Below are positions 7,526 to 14,722 of a stretch of DNA of 33,066 nt, piece after piece. A program made the position numbers and the translations under genes. The DNA comes from an uncultured Clostridia bacterium. Lineage in GTDB: Bacteria; Bacillota; Clostridia; Oscillospirales; Acutalibacteraceae. Position 1 is the stretch's first letter, and every line of letters begins with the position of its first letter. The notes below the pieces were generated by a model, which searched no databases, was not told where the DNA came from, and saw only the letters and a list, made by a program, of their open reading frames with translations. The stretch covers positions 1 through 33,066 of the forward strand of contig CANRMW010000005.1 in assembly GCA_947631835.1 (NCBI GenBank). The letters run 5' to 3'.

Positions 7526-8377
7526 ATGAACGAAATCTCCATTTTTTTCGCACACCTTGAGGAAGCGGCCGTGCAGGAGGGCCTGCCGCTCGCCGAGATC
7601 TGCCGCCGCGCGAAGGCCTTCGGCTTTGACGCGGTCGAGATGGACGCGGCGCGTCTCGCCGAAGACGGAGAAGCGCTGCTCCAGAGCGCGCGGGACGCGG
7701 GCCTCCGCGTGAACTGCGTCAACACCTTTTTCAATTTCGGCGCGAAAGAGGACTCTGCGGCGGACGACGACGCCGCGATCGACACGGCGCTCGCCGCCGT
7801 GCGGAACGCGGGCAGCGAGAAGATCCTCGCGATCCCCGGCTTTCTCACCGACGCGGAGATGCAGCGCGGCTCCGCCGCCTTTGTCCGCCGCCGCGAACGG
7901 ATGGCGGAATCGATGCGCAAGCTCTGCGGGAAGGCGGCCGAGACGGGCGTTACCGTGCTGATGGAAGACTTCGACCTCGACCGCACCCCGTTCTACAACG
8001 CGGAAGAGCTGCTCTGGTTCATGGAACACGTCGAGGGTCTCCGCTGCGCGTTTGACACCGGGAACTTCCTCTACGCCGAGGAGGACGCGTCCGAGGCGCT
8101 CGAAAAGCTCCTGCCGTATATCGGCCTCGTCCACTGCAAGGACCGCGGCCTTCTCCCGAACGACGGCGACCCGAAGGAGACCGTATCGGGCAGGAAGCTC
8201 TACCCCGTCGCGGTGGGCGGCGGTGAGATCGACATCGGGGGCATCGTCCGGCGCGTCCTCGATTCCGGCTTTACCGGCACGTTCGCGGCGGAGCATTACG
8301 GCTCCAAGCACCAGCTCAGAGACATGGAGCGCTCCGCCCAAACCCTTCGGCGCATCCTCGGATCGAGCCGAACATAA
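7526..8377 (+). CDS. Sugar phosphate isomerase/epimerase family (AP-endonuclease-2-type TIM barrel)
   Basis: A 283-residue protein of the xylose-isomerase-like TIM barrel superfamily, whose members isomerise or epimerise sugars, inositols and hydroxypyruvate using a divalent metal. Likely metal-ligand positions are Glu147 (LMEDFD), Asp177 (AFDTGN), His203 (VHCKD) and the Glu of AEHYGS near 262, in the order expected for the family. The ATG at 7526 has AGGGAGGG five bases upstream. It is the middle gene of a three-gene operon. The substrate cannot be told from sequence; the family also includes 2-keto-myo-inositol and tagatose epimerases. Confidence 0.85.
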   Translation: MNEISIFFAHLEEAAVQEGLPLAEICRRAKAFGFDAVEMDAARLAEDGEALLQSARDAGLRVNCVNTFFNFGAKEDSAADDDAAIDTALAAVRNAGSEKILAIPGFLTDAEMQRGSAAFVRRRERMAESMRKLCGKAAETGVTVLMEDFDLDRTPFYNAEELLWFMEHVEGLRCAFDTGNFLYAEEDASEALEKLLPYIGLVHCKDRGLLPNDGDPKETVSGRKLYPVAVGGGEIDIGGIVRRVLDSGFTGTFAAEHYGSKHQLRDMERSAQTLRRILGSSRT

Positions 8378-8394
8378 ATCAAGGAGGAAATCCC

Positions 8395-8901
8395 ATGCTG
8401 CTGCATACAAAATCCAAGCTGCTTTCGATCCACCAGAAAATGGATATTTTGGACGAGGAGGACTGCGTCGTCTACACGGTGGAAAGCAAAGTCGTCTCCA
8501 TCCACAACACCACCACGATCTCGAACGCCGCAGGGCAGGAGGTCGCCGTGCTCACCCATAAGCCCATCTCCCTCCACGAGACCCACGACCTCGTGATGGC
8601 CTCGGGCGAAAAGATCGAGCTGCGCACGGAGCTCTTCCACTTCACGGACGACGTCGTGGACCTTTCCGGCATCGGCTGGCAGCTTCGCGGCGATATGCTT
8701 CAGCACAGCTATGAGATCGTCGATGAGGCCGGGCGCGTCCTCGCCTCGGCGCACCACAAGTGGGTCTCCCTCCACGACGTCTACTACATTGACGTGCTGG
8801 ATGAGTCCCAGACCGACCGCATCGTATGTATTTATGTCGCGCTCGAAAAGATCATCCGGGAGCGCGAGACCCGCCGCGCGGACAGCGGAACGCAGAACTG
8901 A
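8395..8901 (+). CDS. LURP-one-related / tubby C-terminal-like domain protein
   Basis: A 168-residue soluble protein made of successive beta-strand blocks with the LURP-one-related (YxjI/Tubby_2) pattern: KSKLLSIHQKMDILDEEDCVVY, then VESKVVSIHNTTTI and a final VSLHDVYYIDVLDE block before a terminal helix. The repeated S-(I/L)-H element (at ~12, ~36, ~60 and ~124) marks repeated beta-hairpins of the 12-stranded barrel around a central helix. Tubby-like folds are known to bind membrane phosphoinositides in eukaryotes; the bacterial role is unknown. AAGGAGG precedes the ATG 8395 at good spacing. It is the last gene of the gtrA-like operon. Confidence 0.78.
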   Translation: MLLHTKSKLLSIHQKMDILDEEDCVVYTVESKVVSIHNTTTISNAAGQEVAVLTHKPISLHETHDLVMASGEKIELRTELFHFTDDVVDLSGIGWQLRGDMLQHSYEIVDEAGRVLASAHHKWVSLHDVYYIDVLDESQTDRIVCIYVALEKIIRERETRRADSGTQN

Positions 8902-8921
8902 ATCCCAAAAACACAGAGGAA

Positions 8922-8951
8922 ACGGGCCCCGTACATCGCGGGACCCGTTTT
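8922..8951 (+). terminator. Terminator of the gtrA-like operon
   Basis: Stem ACGGG-C-CCC / GGG-A-CCCGT (8922-8930 and 8940-8948) with one internal mismatch and a 9-base loop, followed by TTTTCC. Confidence 0.7.
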
Positions 8952-8974
8952 CCACATCTTTCCGAAAAAACACA

Positions 8975-9010
8975 AAAGGCTCTGACGGTCGCCCGCCGGA
9001 GCCTTTGTTT
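8975..9010 (-). terminator. Terminator of paaK, bidirectional
   Basis: Stem AAAGGCTC (8975-8982) / GAGCCTTT (8999-9006) lies between convergent genes; GTTTTT follows on the plus strand and TTGTGTTTTTT on the minus strand. Confidence 0.8.
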
Positions 9011-9039
9011 TTGGTGCGTTTTTCCGCCTGGTCCCGTTC

Positions 9040-10269
9040 TCAGTACCGGTTGTCGTAGACGCGGGTGGACTTCTTTTCGCTGCGCGGGAGCTCGCCGAGC
9101 GCGACGGGCTTCGGCACGACGGTGAGGCCGACCTTCGCCTTAAATTCGCGCTGGACGTTGAGCCCGACGGCTTCCTTATCGACGCCGGCCTCGGTCTCGA
9201 AGAACAGCGTCATGATGTCGCGACCGTAGAGGTGGTCGATCATCACCTGATACTCGCTCGAAACGCCCGGGATGTCGCGGAGCACGTCTTCGATCTGTCC
9301 CGGATAGATGTTGACGCCCTTCACCTTCACCATGTCGTCGCTGCGGCCGATGAGGATGTCGATGCGCGGGAACTCGGAGCCGCAGGTGCACTTCTCGGGC
9401 AGGATGCGCGTGAGGTCGTGCGTGCGGTAGCGGATGAGCGGCGCGCCCTGCTTGCGGAGCGTCGTGATGACCAGCTCGCCGTAGGTGCCGTCGGGCAGGA
9501 GCTCGCCGGTCTTCGGGTCGATGATCTCGAAATAGACGAAGTCGTCCCAGTAGTGCATCCCGCTGCCGTCCTTGCAGTTGATGCCGATGCCCGGGCCGTA
9601 GATCTCGGTGAGGCCGTAGATGTCATACAGCTCGACGCCGAGCTCGCCCGCGATGCGCTTGCGCATCTTCTCGCCCCAGCGCTCGCTGCCGATGACGCCC
9701 TTCTTGAGGCGGATCGTGTCTTTGATGCCGCGCTTTTCGATCTCCTCGGCGAGGAGCAGCGCATAGGAGGACGTGGCGCAAAGCACCGTGCTCTGCATAT
9801 CCTGCATCATGCGGATCTGCTTGTCGGTGTTGCCCGGGCCCATCGGGATCGCCATCGCGCCGAGCTTTTCCGCGCCGAGCTGGAAGCCGATGCCCGCGGT
9901 CCAAAGGCCGTATCCCGGCGTGATGTGGATGCGGTCCTTCTTCGTGATGCCCGCCATGCGGTAGCAGCGGGCGAAGAGCTCCGCCCAGTCCTCGACGTCC
10001 TGCTTCGTGTAGGGGATGATGATCGGCGTGCCCGTCGTGCCGGAGGACGAATGGATGCGCACGATCTCCTCGTCCGGCACCGCCGCAATGCCCAGCGGAT
10101 ACGCGTCGCGCAGCTCCTCCTTGTTCGTGAAGGGGAGCTTCTCGAAATCCGCCTGGTCGCGGATGACGTCAATGCCGTCGTATTTTTTCTGGTAGAATCC
10201 GTTCGGGATCTCCTTCAGGCGCTTCATCTGAGCCTGTACGAGCCCGAGCTGCATTTCGTTGAGCTGCAT
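9040..10269 (-). CDS. paaK: Phenylacetate-CoA ligase family protein
   Basis: A 409-residue adenylate-forming enzyme of the PaaK family, which activates phenylacetate or a related aromatic acid to its CoA thioester via an acyl-adenylate. Motifs in order: the P-loop-like SSSGTTGTP (74-82), YGLTE (218-222), YRTHDLTR (281-288), the hinge GRSDDMVKVKG (308-318) and a C-terminal LPRSEKKSTRV with the likely catalytic lysine (399 or 400). It is slightly shorter than the ~430-residue norm, missing N-terminal residues before the LGLVQ helix. The start ATG 10269 has GGAGG six bases upstream. In gut Clostridia such ligases accompany aromatic amino acid fermentation; the adjacency to a tryptophan importer is suggestive only. 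Confidence 0.88.
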   Translation of the reverse strand: MQLNEMQLGLVQAQMKRLKEIPNGFYQKKYDGIDVIRDQADFEKLPFTNKEELRDAYPLGIAAVPDEEIVRIHSSSGTTGTPIIIPYTKQDVEDWAELFARCYRMAGITKKDRIHITPGYGLWTAGIGFQLGAEKLGAMAIPMGPGNTDKQIRMMQDMQSTVLCATSSYALLLAEEIEKRGIKDTIRLKKGVIGSERWGEKMRKRIAGELGVELYDIYGLTEIYGPGIGINCKDGSGMHYWDDFVYFEIIDPKTGELLPDGTYGELVITTLRKQGAPLIRYRTHDLTRILPEKCTCGSEFPRIDILIGRSDDMVKVKGVNIYPGQIEDVLRDIPGVSSEYQVMIDHLYGRDIMTLFFETEAGVDKEAVGLNVQREFKAKVGLTVVPKPVALGELPRSEKKSTRVYDNRY

Positions 10270-10303
10270 GGTCTGCCTCCGTTTTTTTGTTTTTTGTTAT
10301 CGG

Positions 10304-10346
10304 CCCGCCGCCGTCTCCGGCCGGCGGGAAAAAGCGGCTGCGCCGC
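10304..10346 (-). terminator. Terminator of the ECF operon plus a second hairpin
   Basis: Just past the ecfT stop on the minus strand, stem GCGGC / GCCGC with a 3-base loop (10346-10334) is followed by TTTTT (10333-10329); then comes an inverted repeat CCCGCCG / CGGCGGG (10328-10304). No separate promoter for paaK is evident downstream, so some read-through may feed paaK. Confidence 0.6.
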
Positions 10347-10359
10347 AAAGGATCCGTTT

Positions 10360-11118
10360 TCAGAAAAGGATGCCCGCCGCGATCAAAAGCAGGGAAAAGA
10401 CGAGGAATGCGTAATCGGCGGGGATGAACGCGTACCGCTTCGACTGGCTCGCGCGCGTGCGGAGCGTGAAGCCCCTGAGCTCGGCCGCCGCCGCGCTCTC
10501 GTGGATCTTCCCCACCGAGGAGATGAGCAGCGGCGCGCAGAGCGGCAAAAGGAGCCCGATCTTCTTCACCGGGTTCTTCGTGTCAAATTCCACGCCGCGC
10601 GCGGTCTGCGCCTCCATGATGCCGGACATCTCCGCGGCGAACACCGGGATGAACCGGATCGCCGTCGTCAGCGTAAACGCGTATTTATACGGCACAAAGA
10701 GCCGCTGGACGAGCACGCCGGAAAGGTCGGAAAGCTGCGTGACCGAGAGCAAAAGCTGCAGCGGCAGCGTCGCCGCCGTCAGCCGCAGCACGAGCCGCGC
10801 GCCGACGAACAGCCCGTCGAGCGTGATCTTCAGGATCCCATACTCAAAGAGCACCGCCCCCGAGCGGACGAAGAGCACCTGCAAAAGAAACAGGAACACA
10901 GAGAGCTTGAGCAGTCCGGAAAGGAGCCGCAGCGCCTTTTGGAACACCCCGCCCAGCACGCCGAGCAGAAGGTCCATGCCGACGAGCACGAGCAGGAAGA
11001 TCAGGTTGTCGGTCAAAAACGCCGAGATGCACACGCAAAGCGAGAGGACGAGCTTCGTCAGCGGGTCCAGCCGGTGCAAAACGGAGCTGCCCGGCACATA
11101 GTCGAGAAAGCCGGTCAT
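10360..11118 (-). CDS. ecfT: ECF transporter transmembrane subunit T
   Basis: A 252-residue membrane protein that couples the ATPases of an energy-coupling-factor importer to the substrate-binding S component. It has hydrophobic segments at about 22-56, 64-84, 108-126, 148-162 and 234-251, and two coupling-helix motifs, ARG (173-175, in QTARGVEF) and LRG (214-216, in AAELRGFTLR), which are the docking motifs for the two ATPases. The ATG at 11118 overlaps the stop of the upstream ATPase gene by four bases (ATGA), showing translational coupling. It belongs to an operon with two ATPases and a TrpP-type S component, so it most likely serves tryptophan uptake. Confidence 0.92.
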   Translation of the reverse strand: MTGFLDYVPGSSVLHRLDPLTKLVLSLCVCISAFLTDNLIFLLVLVGMDLLLGVLGGVFQKALRLLSGLLKLSVFLFLLQVLFVRSGAVLFEYGILKITLDGLFVGARLVLRLTAATLPLQLLLSVTQLSDLSGVLVQRLFVPYKYAFTLTTAIRFIPVFAAEMSGIMEAQTARGVEFDTKNPVKKIGLLLPLCAPLLISSVGKIHESAAAAELRGFTLRTRASQSKRYAFIPADYAFLVFSLLLIAAGILF

Positions 11119-11924
11119 GCCTTCGCCCCCTTTCTTTCGCGGATCGCCGCTTCCATCTCCTCCACCGTGTCGGCGGGAGGGAGCACATCGGCGAGCCGCT
11201 GGGAGAGCCGCGTGATCTGCGGCGGCAGCACGGACGCCTTCGGGAGCGTCTCCGTGTCGCGGAAGACCTTCCGCGTCTCGCCGTCGAGCAGCAGCCGCCC
11301 GGCGGAAAAGACCAGCACCCGCTCGGCGAAATCCAGCACGAGCTCCATATCGTGGCAGACCATCACGACGGTCGTGCCCGCCTCGTGCAGCGCCTTCACG
11401 CGCCCGAGCACCGCCATGCACTCGCGGTAATCGAGGCCGGTCGTCGGCTCGTCAAGGATCAGCGTCTTCGGCTCCACGGCGATCAGCGACGCGAGCGCCA
11501 ACCGCTGCCGCTCGCCGCGGCTCAGCGCAAAAGGCGAGCGCTCCGGGTCGAAGTGGAAATCCTCGAGCACCGCGTCCACGCGTTTTTGGATCTCGTCCCC
11601 GGGCACGGAGAGCAGCTCCAGCCCGAAGGCCAGCTCCTCGCGGACGGTCGGCTTGCAGAGCTGCCTGTCCGGGTTTTGGAACAAAAAGCCGATGCGCTTC
11701 GCAAGCTCGCTCGTGCGAAGGGCGGTCGTCGCCGTGCCGTCGATCAACACCTGCCCGTCCGTCGGCTTCAAAAGGCCGCGCATGAGTTTTGCGGCCGTCG
11801 TCTTCCCCGCGCCGTTCGCGCCGATCACGGCCACGAACGCGCCGTCGGGGATCGTAAAGCTCAGGTCGTGTACCGCCGCCGCGCCGGAGCCGTAGCGGAG
11901 GAATACGTTTTGAAATTCGATCAT
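11115..11924 (-). CDS. ecfA: ECF transporter ATP-binding protein (second)
   Basis: A 269-residue ABC ATPase of the CbiO/EcfA type. Walker A GANGAGKT (35-42), Q-loop Gln83 (FLFQNPDRQ), signature LSRGERQR (134-141), Walker B LILDEP (155-160) and the switch histidine at 191 (MVCHDME) are all present, so this subunit looks fully competent. The signature departs slightly from the usual LSGGQ. A C-terminal extension beyond ~215 is normal for EcfA proteins, where it helps dimerise the ATPases. It overlaps the neighbours on both sides by four bases (start 11924 over the stop of the first ATPase, stop over the ecfT start). Confidence 0.92.
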   Translation of the reverse strand: MIEFQNVFLRYGSGAAAVHDLSFTIPDGAFVAVIGANGAGKTTAAKLMRGLLKPTDGQVLIDGTATTALRTSELAKRIGFLFQNPDRQLCKPTVREELAFGLELLSVPGDEIQKRVDAVLEDFHFDPERSPFALSRGERQRLALASLIAVEPKTLILDEPTTGLDYRECMAVLGRVKALHEAGTTVVMVCHDMELVLDFAERVLVFSAGRLLLDGETRKVFRDTETLPKASVLPPQITRLSQRLADVLPPADTVEEMEAAIRERKGAKA

Positions 11925-12754
11925 CGGAGCACCTCCCGGACCATGGCCTCGGCTTCCTCCACCGTCGCGGCGATCGCGCCGCTCGTGAGGTCCTCAATGT
12001 GCCGGGAGAGCGTCACCACGCGCGGGCAGTTGACGCCGATCTCCTCGAGACGGCGGCTCTCTTTCAGCACTTCGCGCACAGGCCCGGCGACCTCGAGCTG
12101 CCCGTCGTTGAGCACCGCGAGCGTCTTCGCGTAGCTCGAGAGCAGCATGATTTTCTGCTCGACGACGATGACCGTCATGCCGAAGCGCTCGTTCATCTCG
12201 CGCAGGATCCGGAAGATCTGCTCGGAGACGGCGGGGTCGAGCTCGCCGGTCGGCTCGTCCAGCAGGAGGATCTTCGGCCGAAGCGCGAGGATCGCGGCGA
12301 TCGCGACGCGCTGCTTCTGCCCGCCGGAGAGCGAGCCGATCACGCGGTCCCGAAGGTCCTCGATCCCGGCGGCCCTGAGCGCTTCGACGATCCTTTCCTC
12401 GATCTCGTCCTTCGGCGCCCCGAAGTTTTCCAGCCCGAAGCGCAGCTCGTCATCGACGTTCGCGGCGACCATCTGGCTGTCCACATCCTGCAGCACCGTC
12501 CCCACGACCCGCGCGAGGTCCGTCAGCTCGGCATCCACGGTATCCATGCCGTCCACCGTGACGGAACCGTAAAAGTCGCCGCCCCGGCGGTGCGGGACAA
12601 GGCCGCAGACGCTGTGGATCAGCGTGGTCTTGCCCGCGCCGGACGGCCCGATGATGCCGAGGAAATCGCCGTCCGGGACGGTGAGCTCGATGTTTTGGAG
12701 CGCATCACGGTCGCTCCCGGCATATCGGAAAGAAAGTCCGTGTATCTCGATCAT
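11921..12754 (-). CDS. ecfA: ECF transporter ATP-binding protein (first), with Gln at the switch position
   Basis: A 277-residue ABC ATPase. Walker A GPSGAGKT (36-43), Q-loop Gln89 (VLQDVDSQ), signature LSGGQKQR (142-149) and Walker B LLLDEP (163-168) are intact. At the switch (H-loop) position, where the usual motif ends in TH(D) or EH, this protein reads VIVVEQK, so the histidine appears replaced by glutamine. With the second ATPase intact, the pair would be asymmetric. The start is ATG 12754 with AGGG about eight bases upstream, and the gene lies 48 bases after the S-component gene. It is the first ATPase of the tryptophan-type ECF operon. Confidence 0.9.
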   Translation of the reverse strand: MIEIHGLSFRYAGSDRDALQNIELTVPDGDFLGIIGPSGAGKTTLIHSVCGLVPHRRGGDFYGSVTVDGMDTVDAELTDLARVVGTVLQDVDSQMVAANVDDELRFGLENFGAPKDEIEERIVEALRAAGIEDLRDRVIGSLSGGQKQRVAIAAILALRPKILLLDEPTGELDPAVSEQIFRILREMNERFGMTVIVVEQKIMLLSSYAKTLAVLNDGQLEVAGPVREVLKESRRLEEIGVNCPRVVTLSRHIEDLTSGAIAATVEEAEAMVREVLR

Positions 12755-12802
12755 AGTCTATCCCTTCAAAAGGAAATTCCGGAGATCGGCCCCTTTAAGA
12801 AC

Positions 12803-13399
12803 TCAGGCCTTCAGCGCCGCGCGCGCCGGCACATACAGCACGCCGACGATCACCATGTTGAGCAGCGCGGTGCAGAGCACGATCGGCACATAAGCGACGA
12901 GCGTCTCCGCCGTCGCGTTCGCGAAGAGGAACAGGCAGACGGTATAGAGCCCGCCGGAAACCACCGTCGCGACGAACGTGGAAACGACGGAGGAGAGGTT
13001 CTTCTGCATCGGGATCTTGATCATCAGCGCCATGACGAGCGCGCCGGCGATCTCGGAGATGAAGTTGAGGTACGGCGTGCCGGGGAAGAACTGGCACACG
13101 GCGCCCGCGAGGATGCCGATGATGAGCGCGCGGAGCAGGTCCGGCTTGATGAGCAGGATCGCGAGGCAGTACATCGCAATGATGAAGTTCGGCTTCATGC
13201 CGCCGATGTTGACAACGCTGCCGACGAAGAACTTGAGCACCGCGCCCGCCGCGAGCAGGACCGCCGTGAGAATGAGGTTGCGGATCTCGACCGCCGCGCG
13301 GCTTTCGGCCTTGACTTCGCGCTTTTGAGCCGTTCTGTTGCTGTTTTCGTTTGCCATGATGAAAAACTCCTTTCGCCGGGGAACTGCCTCGGCCTGCAA
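12803..13399 (-). CDS. trpP: TrpP-type tryptophan transporter, ECF S component-like
   Basis: A 198-residue membrane protein resembling Bacillus TrpP. After a charged N-terminal tail (1-24) come six likely transmembrane segments, and the hallmark GGMKP (53-57, in VNIGGMKPNFI) follows the first. Size and topology fit an S component that binds the substrate and sits on the EcfT subunit. A T-box leader with a UGG specifier precedes it, and the two ATPases and T subunit follow in the same direction, so tryptophan is the predicted substrate. The ATG at 13399 has AAAGGAG nine bases upstream. The frame upstream runs on but has no ribosome site and crosses the T-box terminator. Confidence 0.88.
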   Translation of the reverse strand: MQAEAVPRRKEFFIMANENSNRTAQKREVKAESRAAVEIRNLILTAVLLAAGAVLKFFVGSVVNIGGMKPNFIIAMYCLAILLIKPDLLRALIIGILAGAVCQFFPGTPYLNFISEIAGALVMALMIKIPMQKNLSSVVSTFVATVVSGGLYTVCLFLFANATAETLVAYVPIVLCTALLNMVIVGVLYVPARAALKA

Positions 13400-13466
13400 A
13401 ATAATGGGTTCGGTTGGCCGGGGCGTTCACAATGTCCCTTTGGAAGCGGAAGTGTCCCGGAGAAAT

Positions 13467-13749
13467 AAAAAAGCCCTTACATGCGCACACGCGCACATAA
13501 GGACAAGAGAAACTCCTGCGGTACCACCTTACTTGATATGCCGTTTCCGACATACCCGCTCTAACGAAAATGCCAACACATTTCCTGCCTTTAACGCCGG
13601 CACGCGTCTCGGCTACTCGTCGCCTTTCGCCTCGCCCTCCGCGGTCCATTTACCGAGTGGCATCTCCGCAGGACTTTCACCACCGCCTGCTCTCTGTGGG
13701 CGCCTGCCCCGGCTTGATCTCCGCATCATCGGTTTGCTTTGTGAACTTG
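13467..13749 (-). promoter_or_regulatory. T-box leader, specifier UGG (tRNA-Trp)
   Basis: A transcription-attenuation T-box that reads uncharged tRNA. Reading the minus strand 5' to 3': stem I is built from GCGG / CCGC and GCCG / CGGU flanking a specifier loop AGAUCAA / AAAUGGA, in which UGG (13648-13646) is followed by a purine as required. The distal part of stem I has the ACAGAGAGC bulge and the GGUGGUGAAAG loop closed by GCAGG/CCUGC. The antiterminator carries the T-box sequence AAGUAAGGUGGUACCGC (13534-13518), whose UGGU pairs with the tRNA acceptor end. A terminator follows: stem of 12 pairs between CCUUAUGUGCGC and GCGCAUGUAAGG, then CUUUUUUA (13473-13466). Uncharged tRNA-Trp would allow read-through into trpP and the ECF genes. 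Confidence 0.93.
13474..13502 (-). terminator. T-box attenuator terminator
   Basis: Twelve-pair stem with G-U wobbles and a GUGU loop, followed by six U residues (rc of 13467-13472). It competes with the antiterminator that contains the T-box sequence at 13534-13518. Confidence 0.88.
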
Positions 13750-13755
13750 TAAGAC

Positions 13756-13784
13756 ATTATACGCCGCTCTTTTCCGTTTGTCAA
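13756..13784 (-). promoter_or_regulatory. Consensus sigma-A promoter of the T-box/trpP operon
   Basis: On the minus strand a perfect TTGACA (13784-13779), a 17-base spacer and a perfect TATAAT (13761-13756). Transcription should start near 13749. Confidence 0.92.
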
Positions 13785-13842
13785 CCCCTTTTTTTCGATC
13801 CCGCGAAAAAAACGGCGCGACCCCGGAAGATCCCGCCGCCGC

Positions 13843-13871
13843 TGGACTTTGCGGGCGGAGTATGCTATAAT
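13843..13871 (+). promoter_or_regulatory. Promoter upstream of the repeat array and apbE
   Basis: TGGACT (13843-13848), a 17-base spacer and a perfect TATAAT (13866-13871) point toward the repeat array and apbE. If used, the leader before apbE would be about 845 bases and contain all five repeats. It is divergent from the trpP promoter. Confidence 0.7.
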
Positions 13872-13914
13872 AGCCGCAAGAACGGCGGTCATGGTGCGGG
13901 TCTCCATGCGCCGC

Positions 13915-14704
13915 GCCGGCTCGCGGGAAACAGAAGCAAATCCACCAAACGAACTCGGTTTCCGGCACGGGGCAAAGCCCGCCGAAAGCACCGGCGAAGT
14001 TCGCGGAGCGAACGACCAACGCGACGAAACAGCCTTCGGCTGCGCGCGGCAGAGCCGCTTTCGTTTGTTCTACGCCGGCTCGCGGGGAACAGAAGCAAAT
14101 CCACCAAACGTAGTCAGTTTATGGCGCGGGACAAAGCCCACCGAAAGCGCCGGCGAAGTTCGCGGAGCAAACGACCGGCGCGACGAAACAGCCTTCGGCT
14201 GCGCGGCGGCAGAGCCGCTTTCGTTTGTTCTACGCCGGCTCGCGGTAAACGGAAGCAAATCCACCAAACGCAGTCCGTTTATGGCACGGGGCAAAGCCCG
14301 CCGAAAGCACCGGCGAAGTTCGCGGAGCGAACGACCGGCGCGACGAAACAGCCTTCGGCTGCGCGGCGGCAGAGCCGCTTTCGTTTGTTCTACGCCGGCT
14401 CGCGGGAAACAGAAGCAAATCCACCAAACGTAGTCAGTTTATGGCGCGGGGCAAAGCCCGCCGAAAGCACCGGAGAAGTTCGCGGAGCGAACGACCAACG
14501 CGACGAATCGGCCTTTGGCCGCGCGCGGGCATAGCCCGCTTCGTTTGCTCTACGCCGGCTCGCGGGAAACAGAAGCAAATCCACCAAACGCAGTCCGTTT
14601 ATGGCGCGGGGCAAAGCCCGCCGAAAGCACCGGCGAAGTTCGCGGAGCGAACGACCGGCGCGACGAAACAGCCTTCGGCTGCGCGACGAATCGGCCTTTG
14701 GCCG
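13915..14704 (+). repeat. Five tandem ~160-bp hairpin-rich repeats in the apbE leader
   Basis: Units begin with GCCGGCTCGCGG at 13915, 14074, 14234, 14394 and 14554, giving lengths of 159, 160, 160, 160 and a shortened last copy of about 151. Each unit holds a conserved block AGAAGCAAATCCACCAAACG, then hairpins with 3-base loops: GGGC-AAA-GCCC, GTTCGC-GGA-GCGAAC, CAGCC-TTC-GGCTG and GCGGC-AGA-GCCGC. The last two sit side by side inside a closing helix ACGAAA/TTTCGT, a three-way-junction-like fold (14024-14064 in unit 1). Unit 4 changes both inner hairpins but stays paired. Units 2 carries mismatches in the first two hairpins. All reading frames are largely open only because of base composition; I see no codon signal. 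I do not recognise the element; similar dispersed palindromic repeats exist in Clostridia. Confidence 0.9.
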
Positions 14705-14722
14705 TGGAAAGGAAGGAGCGGG

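Noticed and set aside
9232-11430. A long plus-strand frame opposite paaK and the ECF genes
   Set aside because: High GC keeps antisense frames open; the minus strand carries well-supported proteins with ribosome sites and overlapping starts.
13338-14534. Open frames running through the tandem repeats, one of them fused in frame to apbE
   Set aside because: The frame just lacks stops in GC-rich repeat DNA; the peptide is Arg/Lys-rich repeat translation with no start site, while apbE has its own strong ribosome site at 14711-14718.
13915-14704. CRISPR array
   Set aside because: Units are about 160 bp, contiguous and nearly identical throughout; there are no unique spacers and no cas genes.
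13915-14704. Retron or DGR-type element based on hairpins
   Set aside because: No reverse transcriptase, template/variable repeat pair or accessory gene is present near the array.
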